NCBI RefSeq assembly: GCF_030463565.1
Contig: NC_134662.1
Location: 2,170,001-2,234,000 of the forward strand
Length of the DNA stretch: 64,000 nt
Reading direction: 5' to 3'
Source of the DNA: Pelecanus crispus
Taxonomy: Eukaryota > Chordata > Aves > Pelecaniformes > Pelecanidae
In this document: positions 1 through 10,200 of the stretch, in pieces
How the letters are laid out: each line of letters starts with the position of its first letter
Numbering within the stretch: the first letter of the stretch is position 1
Program-made: the position numbers and the translations under genes
The notes under the pieces: model-generated
Seen by the model: the letters and a program-made list of their open reading frames with translations, nothing else
The model's database searches: none
What the model was told of the DNA's origin: nothing

Positions 1-902
1 ACCCCAAATTCACACTGAGTAACTGGGAAACAAAATTGGCTCCTGGAAAGGGACAGGGAGGTGGTCCTAGCTAGGTGGAATTGATTTGCAAGTGATCTTT
101 TGAAAACTGTCTCTACATGTGCCTTATCTAATAAAATACTAGTTCACGAAGGAGAACTCTTCCTTCCACATTACCCCTGCAGAACTTCCCATTTGCTCTA
201 TTAACTTTTCCTGTGTCAAACTCTAAATACAAAGTGAAGTACAGCTTGGAGTCTGCATGACACCTTTGTTACTAGGGCCAAAGCGAAAGCCAACACAAAT
301 CGGAAGGCAGAGCCTCCCTGAATTTCCATTTACAAGCAACACTGACGCCCCACTGCAGAACCAGCCTTTTGCTGGGTCTGGGATATTTAACGTGCTCTGA
401 ACACGAGGGTTTTTTTTTTTTTTTCGTGCGAGTGTGCAATGTGCTTATAAGTATGAACGCTTGAAGCCTTCGTAACAGAACACAACCTGATCGCGTTGTC
501 AAGCTTTTAGGTGCCTTTGTCTTGTGTCAAGTGTAATTTTAAGTGTTCTTTGTCGCTTGCATCAGAGAGTGATAAAAGAACTGCCTGTCGATTAACTCCC
601 TGGAAATACGATTGCACTACGGGGGAGTGAGGGATGGTTAATGGGGCCGAATGCGAGGTTTGCCGCACTCGGAAGCCAGAACACGGTGCACCTGTGTACC
701 ACGCTCCCTCCAGCCCTGCCTCTCGCCATCCTCAGCCTCTTGCCAACGTTTTTCAAAAGCAATTGGTGCCTGTCCTTTTTTAGTGCGTCAGGTTGGAGAT
801 CTCAAAGGAACCAAGAGGAGAAGCACTGCCGGGGACTCCGCATCCTGCTTCTCTTTTTTTTCTTTTTTTTTTTTTCTTTTCCTGGGGACTGTTTTGAAGC
901 AG

Positions 903-991
903 TCAAAATGCTTGATGCAAGGAGAAGGGGGTACTTAGGAGCCCGGCCACCAAAACGGTCGGAGCCAGACACCGAAATCGTGATCCATTAG
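903..991 (+). CDS. Candidate terminal coding exon, product unknown
   Basis: A long T-rich tract (853-880) leads to an AG at 901-902. From 903 a frame (2 nt, then AAA ATG CTT) stays open to TAG at 989-991. The end of the predicted peptide is basic, then acidic, and finishes SEPDTEIVIH. The stop lies 330 nt before the AATAAA at 1321, a normal distance for a short 3' UTR. I do not recognise the protein. The alternative is that this is simply 3' UTR or intergenic sequence with a chance open frame, which is quite possible because the acceptor is only moderate. Confidence 0.22.
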
Positions 992-1320
992 CATACACTG
1001 CCTGAGATCTCTACAGAGCTTAAACGAACCTCTCTGGATGGGATCTGCCATCTCTCATCCCCCCTCCATCCTCCTTGATGCCAGAAACCGTAATTCCAGA
1101 AAGTTGACTCAACACGCTGCCTGAACTACCATGACTTATTTTTTTGGACTCCTCTGTATGTTTTTAAATGTTTACATTAGATTTCTAAGACTTCTTAACA
1201 CCATTAACCTGGACCTGGCTCCTGGGTTTGTTTGGCATCACGTGGCGTGTATGTGTGCGATGTTTCATGTCACTTGTGGAGTTCTGGTTTTTGTTTGTGT
1301 TTTTCTCCTGATCACAAGAC

Positions 1321-1326
1321 AATAAA
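1321..1326 (+). terminator. Poly(A) signal AATAAA of upstream gene (candidate)
   Basis: Canonical AATAAA on the plus strand with GT-rich sequence about 45 nt downstream. It is consistent with the end of a plus-strand transcript entering the window from the left. Confidence 0.5.
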
Positions 1327-1587
1327 TGCTCATCCTGTGCTTGATGAGAAGAACTGGCCATGTTAGAGAAGTGTGTCTGTTCCTAGGTAACCGGAGTTAT
1401 CTGGCAGAGGGAAATGGCGAAATCTCTTATTTTCCTCCAAAGTCTCCCACCACATGTTGTTTTTTCCTTAAAAGAACAGCATGTTTACGGACGAAGCTCA
1501 TCCCCTGTGCTGGGGACTGGCGCGACAGTGGCACGCTGTGGTTTGTACTCTTACAGATGCCTGCTAAGCGTTTACCAAAGGTGCTGC

Positions 1588-1636
1588 CATTATTCTCATT
1601 TTCTAAGGAAGGGAACGGAGAGCAGAGGTGTGGGTG
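1588..1636 (-). repeat. MIR-like SINE fragment
   Basis: The run around TTATTCTCATTTTCTAAGGA followed by GGGAACGGAGAGCAGAGG resembles the antisense of the ancient MIR/CORE-SINE 3' region (ATTATCCCCATTTTACAGA, then a GGAACTGAGGCACAGAGAGG-like tail). The match is short and diverged. Confidence 0.3.
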
Positions 1637-1752
1637 GTGGTGAGAAAGTCGTATCATCCGAGCGCTGGGGTCAAGGTCTTTTTCCTGGCCTCTCCTTAGC
1701 AGTGCAGAGACTCGCACCAGCCCCTTGCAGTACTGGCTTCTGCCTTCTCCAG

Positions 1753-1810
1753 TTTATTGCCCGGAAGGAGATCATTATCCCTGGAGTGAACGGGCTGTTT
1801 GACAGCGAAG
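1753..1810 (+). other. Orphan exon-like segment
   Basis: A 58-nt segment is preceded by a good acceptor (TCTGCCTTCTCCAG, AG at 1751-1752) and followed by a consensus donor (GAAG|GTGAGTTG, GT at 1811-1812). One frame reads FIARKEIIIPGVNGLFDSE without a stop. It could be an exon of an unannotated transcript, an alternative 5' exon, or chance. I cannot assign it to a protein. Confidence 0.2.
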
Positions 1811-3789
1811 GTGAGTTGAATCGCTCTATTTAGCACATAGCTGAATTTATTGCCCCAAATTACCATATTGTGGCTACATACCCCAATTCCGCTCCGTAGC
1901 AGATATTTAATCCTAAAAGAGCCGTTTTCATCACAGCCGCTCGCTAGGACGTCTGCTACTCCCAATGTCTTCTTTAGCTCCAAAAGCCTTGGCCAGGTAC
2001 CCCCTGCCCAGCCACCAGCATCTCGCTTTCACTGGCAGCGGTTTCCTACAGCTGCTCGCTGTGCCAGTGATGCGTTGAGCATGAGGATGAAATGGCTTTG
2101 GCTCAAATTCTTGCTCCAGGCCCTCAAAATCTGAGCACAAGGCACAGCTTTAAGCTCCCGCTCTAGCAGCTACTGGGGCAGGTCCTTGGCGCTTGGGAGC
2201 GTCGAGTTGTTTGCTTCTGCTGCGCTCCCTGCGCGAGAGCTGGGGCTTGGCAGGAGGACGGGGCAAAGTTGTCAGGAACGAGCCCGAAGCATGGGGACGG
2301 GGGGATGTGGCTGAGCTCAGCCCCCCACCCTGAGGAGCTCCCCAAAAGTCTCAGGGTCCCTGGCGTCGAGGTGGGGACTCTTCACCCAGGGGTGCATCGG
2401 CCGGGACGCTGCAAGGGGCCTGGCTTTTTCTTTTGTCTGGCTCTTGATGTGTTTCTGTCGCTCTTTGGTTTCCCAGGCCCTGAACGCGAATGTTTCACGG
2501 CAGGAAGGTTTCGTCCGCCCGCCCCCGAGCAGCTCGTTCTCCCGTGCATGATCGAGAGTGGTTCGTTTTGTGTTGTCTGCTTGTGAATTAGCCCTAATTA
2601 ACTCGAGCCCGCAGGAGGAGGGCAGGGTTCATAGCTGGATGCTTTCCCAACAGAAATTCCCGAGCTTTTCTTGCTAACTTGCCGGTGCTGAGCCGGTTCC
2701 GTAGCATGAGCTGTACAGGTCTCTGCAGACCACGCCTGGCACACCGCGTGTTCACCGCTGGAGATACAACTTGAAATAAAATCAAAACTATTTGCTTTCC
2801 CCCTCTCCTGCTCCAGAGGATGGGTTACATTCTCAAGCCAAATGTCTGAACAACTTGCATGTTCTCAGAGTGCTTGAAATTGCCTCTTTCTGCGGCACGG
2901 GGTGGTGGGATGGTGCAAAAGGGAAATGGGAGGATGGCTCTGCCGTCGGGTGCTTTGGGGGCAATTTTATTCTGTCCAGCAGCAGGACATGGCGCAGGAG
3001 GAGGAGCGCCGTGTCGCAGCACGGGGATGGGGTAGCCACAGCTGGGCTTTACGTGTGGAGTAGCTCATGTTATTTTCCTAATTCTCTAAAATCAGAGTGT
3101 TTTCTTCTAGAAGCAAACACCTACGGGGGAAGAAGTACTTTAGACAAATGCTGGGGGGAGAGCGTTTCCCTGGGACTGGGAGAGAATCAGTTCAAATGGC
3201 TGGAAATGCTGGTATGGGTATTTGGGGTGATGCTGGTGGCTGAAGACCCGATTCTCCCCCAAAACCACACAAACTCATTTGCCCATTGCCTGAAAATATT
3301 TTTTGGGTTAATCTGTCCCACGCCATGAAGAAGATGAGAGCAGTGGGAGCGTACAGGAGTGCCTCCTCCCTCCAGCGTTGCCCTGAAAGGCTCAAATGGG
3401 GACGGCTCTTGAGAGAAACGATTCTCCTGGCTGTGCCCTCCTTCACCGAGTGAGCACAGGGAGAGAATTTTTATGGCCGAATGATTGATCAGAATAACTC
3501 CAAAACTGAAGAAAGCGAAAGACTTTTGGAGGTGGTATGGGGGGGCTGCATGCCCGCCCAGCTCCTGTCCCGGCGGGTCCCACCAGCCTCGAGCTCCGTC
3601 CCGTTGATGTCCCCTGCGAGGCAGCAGGGACGGCAGCGGCTTTGTTCAGGGCTGGTGTCCCCAGAAAGGCTTCAATGTCCGTGAAATGCTGGCCCCCGGC
3701 TTCCCTCTCCTCCCGCGGGATGGGGTGGGGTGGGATTGAGGGGCCTGCGGGGCTTCGCCCACCGGTACCACGGCTGCACCCCATCTGTG

Positions 3790-4205
3790 GGACCCCCAGG
3801 CCCAGTTCCCCTCCCCAGAGATGGCCCTGCCAGCCCCCAGCGCTGGTTGGGCCCTATAGCGGGGCTGTATGGTGTACCGGGGGCTGTACCCCAGAACAGG
3901 GGCTCAGCCTGTACATGTTAGGGCCTGTCCCCTACATCTGGGTCCACAGACCCCATACCGGAGCCTGTCCCCTATAGCGGGGCTGTGCCCTGTACTGGGG
4001 CCTGTTCCCTGCAATGGCGCCGTGCCCCACCCTGAGGACGGTGCCCTATACGGGGTCTTGGTCGCTATAGCGGTGCTGTCCCCCATACCGGGGGCCACAG
4101 CCTGCAGCGGGACCCGTCCCCTATAGGGGGCTGTACCCTATGGGTACCCTATAGCGGGGCCTGGCCTCTGTGGGGGAAGCTGTGCCCTATACCGGCACCG
4201 GCGCC
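3790..4205. repeat. Degenerate TATAGCGGGG minisatellite
   Basis: About 400 bp are built from imperfect units around CCCTATAGCGGGGCTGT. Clear units start at 3852 and 3970, with variants at 4064 and 4147, and related CCCATACCGG / CCCTATACCGG blocks lie between them. Unit spacing is irregular because of mutation and insertions. It abuts the upstream edge of the CSNK1G2 CpG island. Confidence 0.75.
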
Positions 4206-4599
4206 TGCGCCGTACAGGGGGCCGTAGGCAACGCGGGGGCCTTCCCCACGGCGGCGCCGGGCCCCGTACCGAGCCCCCCGGGCCGGGCCGCAGGGAGTTA
4301 AAGGCAGGCCCCGCCGGTAGCCGCCAAGCACGGCGCTGCCGTAAAGCGCTCGGCGCTGCCGCAAAGCCGCCCTCCCGCCGCTCGCCTCAAGCCTGCTATT
4401 CTCGAACGCGCTTTACGCCAACGCCGTTGCGCCACCACCCTCCCGTCGGCTGCGCTTGCGCCGAGCTCCGCCGGGCTTCTCCGCTTCGGAGTTGGTATTC
4501 AGGAAGGGCGCTTGCGCCGGCGGCGTGGCGGGGGGCGCATGGGTGCGTGCGGAGCCTACGCCGGCGGCGTAGCGTTGTCGCTGGCTGGCCGCTGCCCGC

Positions 4600-4717
4600 G
4601 GAGTGGTGAGGGGAGGCGAGAGGCGGCGTGAGGAGACCGGGCCGGGCCGGGGGCGCCGCCATGGGGAGGCGGCCGCGGGGCAGCGGCAGCGCCGCCCGCC
4701 GCTGAGGGCCCGCGGAG
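4600..4717 (+). other. CSNK1G2: CSNK1G2 non-coding exon 1 (5' UTR; start approximate)
   Basis: The exon end is proposed from a donor GCGGAG|GTAACC with GT at 4718-4719. A second usable donor lies at 4925 (GCGAG|GTAGGT). The 5' end is a guess inside the CpG island. This exon plus the eleven coding exons gives 12 exons, which I recall as the usual number for human CSNK1G2. It contains a short uORF at 4661-4705. Confidence 0.55.
4661..4705 (+). promoter_or_regulatory. CSNK1G2: uORF with ideal Kozak context
   Basis: GCCGCCATGG surrounds the ATG at 4661. The frame runs 14 codons to TGA at 4703-4705, inside proposed exon 1 and 12 nt before its donor. The main CSNK1G2 ATG (34801) has C at -3, a weaker context, so this uORF would be expected to capture scanning ribosomes if the transcription start lies upstream of it. 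Confidence 0.6.
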
Positions 4718-7195
4718 GTAACCGGGGCCGCGCCGGGGTGCCCTGTTGCTGCCGTCCGCCCCGGCCGGGACCGGGCAGTGCCGGGGAAGCGGGGCGGGGG
4801 GGGGGGCCGGGCCGGGCGGCGCCTCGGGCGGGGGCGGCGGGGGCCGGGCCCGGGGCGCTGGGGAGGCTGTGGGGGCCGGGCAGGGCCCGGCGGGCAGAAG
4901 GGGCCGTGGGGGCTACGGGGCGAGGTAGGTGCCGGGGCGGGGGGAGGCCCAGGCTTGGCCTGGGGGGGCTGCGGGGGGTGGTGGGGCCGGGGGGGTCCGG
5001 CTGGCCCCGGGGCTCTGAGGGGGCCGTCGGGGCCGGGGGGGCTGAGGGCCCGGGGCCGCCTCGCCCCGTTTCCTCCCGGCGATGCCCGTTTCGTAGCCCC
5101 GAGGAAGGGGCCCGGGTCCAGCCGAGATCGCGGCCCCCCAGGCCCGCTGGAGGCCGGGCCGGTGGCAGGGATGGGGTCGGGGCCTCCCCGGGCCGTGTCC
5201 CCCGGGCCTGCCCCCTGCCCCGGCCTGCCCGGAGCCTCGCAGGATGTTGGCTCCTTTGTATGTGGCTTTCCTCTCTCCAGAGGGGTTGGGAAGTGTTTAT
5301 TTGGGGAAAGGGACTGTGCTGAATCTGGTATTTAAAATAGCTTTTTTTTTTTTTTTTGTGTCTTTAGCAAAGCGGGTGAGGATGAATGTGAGAAACAGGA
5401 AAAATACCCTCCCCCTTCTGCCCCCGCCAGCCAGGAGCTGACTTTAACTGTTCCGAAGGCAGCCGAGAGCTCTGCAGATGAGCAGCAGCTCTCTGGTGGG
5501 GCTGGCGGCCCGAGGCCTGTGGCTCCTGTTTGGTGGCTGGCAGAGGGGAATTGCGTGAGGCCCTCGGATCCAGGGGGGCAAATCACGCGAAGTCCTGGGG
5601 ATGTTCTGGAAGGTGCCTTTTCTTTTGAGGAATGGCTTGTGATCTGGGCGGGATGGGGACGTACCGTGTTAGGTGCATTTCTGAAGTTAAAAAATGAAGT
5701 TGGGTAAACCTCTTTCAAGTTGCCGTGAAATGAGTCTGCTCTGAACAAGCTAGAGGTAACTGGGACCCGAGTCAACCCGTGGGTAAAATGACTGCAGGCG
5801 TGTGAGTGGTTTGCACCAGCGTGTTTGGAAGTTGCCTCGTTAACTAATCCGTTTGTTTTCCTTTTGTACAACAAGTGGTTGGATATCTGGAAGTGAGTTC
5901 TGAGGAGCGTGTAAGTTCACCTGCCAGCTGGACTGTCCTGCCAGCCTGCCGCACGCAGCGTGCCCCCATCTCCCCACTGCCAGCGCAGAGGTTTAAAAAT
6001 TGGGCCTTATATAACAGATTGGAGAAAACGTTTGGTGTTTGCCAGTGCGTCTGAAAAAGAATTGCTGTAAATTAGGGCAGGAGGCCTCCATGGGGATGCT
6101 GTGGAGAGGCCTTCTCTGTGGCGGGGTAGGCTTGACTGCTGGGAGGAACTTGCCAAAGATTTTTTTGGTTTTGTTTTAGTTCGGTGCGTTACAGATAGCG
6201 ACGTTGTTCGGTGATGATTTTTATCACTCCTTAGCACCTTTTGGGCCTCTGGATGGGTTGTAGGCTTGTGGTGCAGATGAGGATGGGCAGACCCCAGTCT
6301 GCTGCCTGGCTGGTGGCAGCTTCTTGGGCACGCGCTGGTGGGCGCGCTTGGGGAGCCCCCGGTTCCCCCCACGGGGGTTGTCTCGTTGGCTTGTAGAGAT
6401 GGCTGCCCTCCCATGTCAGTCCGCCTCGGGATTTGATCTCTTCCTCATCAGCTTAGAAATCTGTAAGGCTTTATAAATCAGTTCTGTAGTTTCTTTGCAA
6501 AAACAGCTGCCGCTCTGGTTTGCACTTTTATCAAAACGACTGGGGTGCAGTTGGTGGTGGCTTGCAGGGGAGACTGTTTTTTCTGGGCAGTTTCTCTGGG
6601 CGCACTGAATGGAGCTCTGTGTTCCTGCCCTTGCAGTGTGGTTTGTGTTTGGTTTTCTTGTTGCAGCACTCTTCAGAAGAGCGAGTGGAGAGGAGGAAGT
6701 TGGCACTTGCAGTTCAGCAGGTTTCTGGATTCTGCCCTGCGAGTGCTTCTCTCCGCTGGTGGCAGTACGTAGAGAGGTTTCGCATCGCCTCTCGTTTTGT
6801 ATTCCGTCTCTGAGCTCCTGTGCCGCCCGAGTGTTGTCAAAACTGTTAATACGGGAGTGACTCAGCGGATCAATGAGAATGACATGAGGGTTGTGCTCGT
6901 GGACAATCGGTATTTCTCCCCCCACCCCCTCCAGCCCCACTGGGCTGGAAGAGACGATGTCCGAGAGCAACTGCCAATAAACGTGTTTACTGGACTCGGG
7001 CCTGGCTGTGGTCCGTAGCTTTCTTTTCCCCCCACTGTGGTTTTTCTAGCTAGGAGGAGCTCTGATGAGCTGTGCTGGAACAGCAGTGCGTTGCTTTGGC
7101 TGGTCCATCCAGGCATGTGCCTAGCCCCGGGTCTGGGGGCATCGCAGGCCGCTGGAAGGACCAGTCCCCGCGTGAGCCAGTCTGGGTAGGAAGCT

Positions 7196-7242
7196 GGTTT
7201 ATCTCTGCCTTTCAGATAGGGGAACTGCAGCACTACAGGCTT
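7196..7242 (-). repeat. MIR-like SINE fragment
   Basis: A TTTATCTCTGCCTTTCAGATAGGGGAACTG-like stretch resembles the antisense MIR 3' region (TTTATCCCCATTTTACAGAT, then GGGGAACTGAGGC). It is short and diverged. Confidence 0.3.
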
Positions 7243-10200
7243 ATCTGAGGTGGTGAGGAAGCCTCGGGTGAACGGCAGCCCCTGCTGCGCTTTGGCTCCT
7301 TCCTGGGGGTGTGCAGGAGGGGTGCAGACCTCAGGGCGGTGGAAGAGACGCTCCCCTTTCACTCGGCAGAACTCGGGGCTGTTGATGTGGGCTTTGGTTC
7401 CAGCGCTCAGTGGCCTGGCTTGCCTTGCGCCGCTCCTGTGACTTCCAGCTGCGTCAGGAGTCGAACCCTCTTCCCTCATAGCGCTGCTGAGAGGGGGGAG
7501 ACTCGGATGCCAACGCAGGAGCTTCCTTCGTGTGCTTACAATGGCTTTTTGCTCAGAGCTTGTGGGAACAGCTCTGCCCACAGCCCTGTAATTGGGCTTT
7601 GACTCGGCAGACTTGGCTTGTCCTGGGTGCAGTGAGAAGCTGTGAAACTGAGCCGCCTTCCTCGGGCCCAGACGTGGCGCGGCTTGGAGACTGCTTCGGT
7701 CCTGCTGTACCCTGTGAGCCGGGAGGGGAAGGACGGGGAGCAGGTTTCTCAGCAACTCTGGGCTTCTGCCGGAGAACAAGTTATCTTCCTGTTAGAAAAG
7801 CTGTGTGCTTATAAATAGTTTTAGGTTTTTATTAGAATGGATATTTATACTTCCTACTGGCAGTCTGCGTCTCCGGTAGGTCCACTGCTGTAGAGAAGAA
7901 GCAGGGCTCAGTTGTGAGGAAAGTGTAAAGGTGACTTTCTGCTGGGGCAGCTGAACGCAGAGTGTTGGGGCTCTTTGTCTGGCTCCCAGATTCATGCTAG
8001 CTGCCCTCCATCTCCTGGGGAATTCTTTTAAATCCCTGCACAGGCTGTGGCCCTGCAGCCCTTCCTGTTGCACAGCCCCTCCCTTGCATGGTACATTGAT
8101 GCATTATTCCTAATACCTAGCTTTAAAAAAAGCTTACTGCAGAGCATACGTGGAGCTGAGATGTTCCAGGATAGCTCCTGCCCTGTCTTTACTACACTGT
8201 CGGCTGCCGGATGGCTCTCTGGCAGCTGGGGTGAAACATGGGTCTGCTCTTTCGGGGCTTGTCTCGACCCGAGGTGCTCAGAGCTGTGATCCCCATCGCC
8301 GGCGGGTTCCACCAGCCCTGCCGTGATAGGGAGGGAGAGGTGGTACAGCGTGCGCTGGGTGCAAGCGCAGTGCGTGTAAAACCACAAAACGTCTGCCTGT
8401 CTTCCGCTTGCTGCGACGGTAATGTTGCAGCAGATTGGTGCGCTCGATAAGCGCTGAGGTGATCCCACGCTGTGCGATTTAGGAAATGGTTCTTCAGGTA
8501 AGCTGAAACTTGTAGGTAGGACTTTGCAGGGTGTTTTGAAATGCTGTGTGGAGCAAGATGTTCATGATTTCTTTCACAGCTCGCAGTAAGGAGAGTTTGC
8601 TCCTGGAGTAGAGGAATTCAATTAGTTCTTGAAAGACTTTAAACTGGCTTCTTTGGTTCCAAAAAGATGACCGACAGAAGTTCGCCATGTGTCCAGGAAG
8701 ATTTCCTAGGGCCCATGAAGTCTGTATTCTTCTGCTGACAGGTTGGTGACAGTCACGTTTTCCGAGCAGTACCCTGCTGACTGCCTTCTCTGCTGCAGTC
8801 AGACCTGTGTCGCTTAAAAAGTTGCAGCATAAACTTTCTCACCTGTAGGAAATGGAGGTCTCGATGTCTTGAGGCTAGTTCAGCTGTGACAGTAAAACCA
8901 AGTGCTCTCATGATCTCGTCTGCTAAAAAGACTTGTGCTAAGATGGTGACGTGAGGGAAGCCCGGAGTCCTCTCCTGCGAGGTCTGGAGGAGCTGAGCCT
9001 CAGGCCTGGGAAGGGTTCCCCGTGCCGCAGGCAGAGATCTCCACTTCCTCTCCAGCGTCAGACGTCAGGCAGCAGAATACGGCCCCACCGCTGTCTGGTG
9101 GGGATGGTGCTTTGAAACAGAGCTGGGAGTGCTGTGTTGCATTTAGTGTCTGTGGGGCAGAGGCGGCAATAACTTGAACGCGGGAGCATTGCCATGAGCC
9201 GAGGCACCGTTGCAGCCAGGTCTTGGAAACAAGGTGCTCGTTGTGTTCCCAGGGCGTTTGAAACGCTGAGAGTCTGGAGGAAAGAAGCGTTAATTTTTTT
9301 TGTCATTCAATTTTACATGTCCACCAACCAAAGAGTGTCCTGTGGCCCTTTGTTATTTAAGGTTATGTAATGGTTTTTAATGAGGGAGGCCTGGCTTTTG
9401 CTTTCCAAATGGTGAATTAGACAGTTGGCAGGTGACGCGCAGGCTTTGTCAGCCTGAGAGCGATGTTCTTAAGTCAATAAACAAGGGGGTTAAGGTTGGT
9501 CTTGAACTTGGATTTTGTGAAGCTTTCCTTTGGAAGAGCTTTGCAGCCCCGCGGGTCTGCAGCTGAGCAGACCTGCGCAGGAGGAGCGGTGCTGGGAGGG
9601 GTTCGTGGGGACCCTGGGAGCACGGCCGCGTCTCTGGGGGTTCGTTCCCCTTCCCAATTTGGAGGCTGGAAAGTCTTGCTAAGAGTGGCTGTTGCCCGGG
9701 TGTGGGGGGGCTGGATGATGGGCTCTGAAAGGTCAGCAGTAATCCAATTTAAAACTAGAATGGAGGTGTAATGGTTTTGTGCTACGCAGAAGCTCCATTC
9801 TTACAGACTCTTGTCATTGCCCGATGTTTTCAGGTAGAAAAATCTCGCTGCTTTTTTGCTTTTGAGATGGCACTGAGGTATAAACAACAAAGCGAGAAAC
9901 CCTTTTTCTTTTCCTTTCTTTAACACGGGCTGTTGGCAGCGATGAAGTTTATACTCTCTGCCTGGTTTCCCGAGTTTGATGCAGGGAGAGGATGGTGCTT
10001 TCCAGCACCTTCTGTGCTGTACGTGTGGGCGAGGGGCAGGCTGAGGCTCTCCTGGAATCCCCCCACCCCCAACTATGCCGATTCCCCTCATCCTGAAGGC
10101 GATGCAGGTTTGAGTTGAAGCCTGGCTTTTGTGTTCCCAAATACCGAGACTATCAAGGACGTGACTCAGAGCAAGTGCTGGAAACGGAGGTGCGGTCTGT

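Larger units (their letters stand above)
1..1345 (+). other. Probable 3' end of an upstream plus-strand gene
   Basis: This AT-richer stretch has no full coding exon that I can identify, but it ends like a mammalian-type 3' UTR. There is an AATAAA hexamer at 1321-1326 followed by a GT-rich stretch (about 1365-1385), the usual downstream element. In human the plus-strand neighbour upstream of CSNK1G2 is SCAMP4/ADAT3. That makes one of these a reasonable guess, but no SCAMP4 or ADAT3 peptide is visible here. A possible terminal coding segment at 903-991 is listed separately. Confidence 0.4.
1346..3789. other. Intergenic region, no supported gene
   Basis: I see no recognisable coding exon. It holds a MIR-like fragment (1588-1636) and an isolated segment with good splice borders (1753-1810), both listed separately. 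The rest is unremarkable. Confidence 0.5.
4200..5240 (+). promoter_or_regulatory. CSNK1G2: CpG-island promoter of CSNK1G2
   Basis: Dense CpG dinucleotides and very high GC content with no TATA box. Two GCGCTTGCGCC motifs (about 4452-4462 and 4509-4519) are close to the NRF1 consensus. Two near-palindromic copies of a CGCCGGCGGCGT block (4510-4530 and 4555-4574) lie just before the probable first exon. This is the only strong CpG island upstream of the CSNK1G2 coding exons with a splice donor following it. The exact start site cannot be read from sequence. Confidence 0.8.

Noticed and set aside
6858-6866. TGACTCAGC (MARE/NF-E2 type) sites here and near 33921
   Set aside because: Single 9-mers in 64 kb are expected by chance, and there is no supporting cluster.
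6862-7779. 305-codon minus-strand open frame in intron 1
   Set aside because: Biased composition and no domain. It overlaps a MIR-like fragment. No promoter or poly(A) context was recognised.
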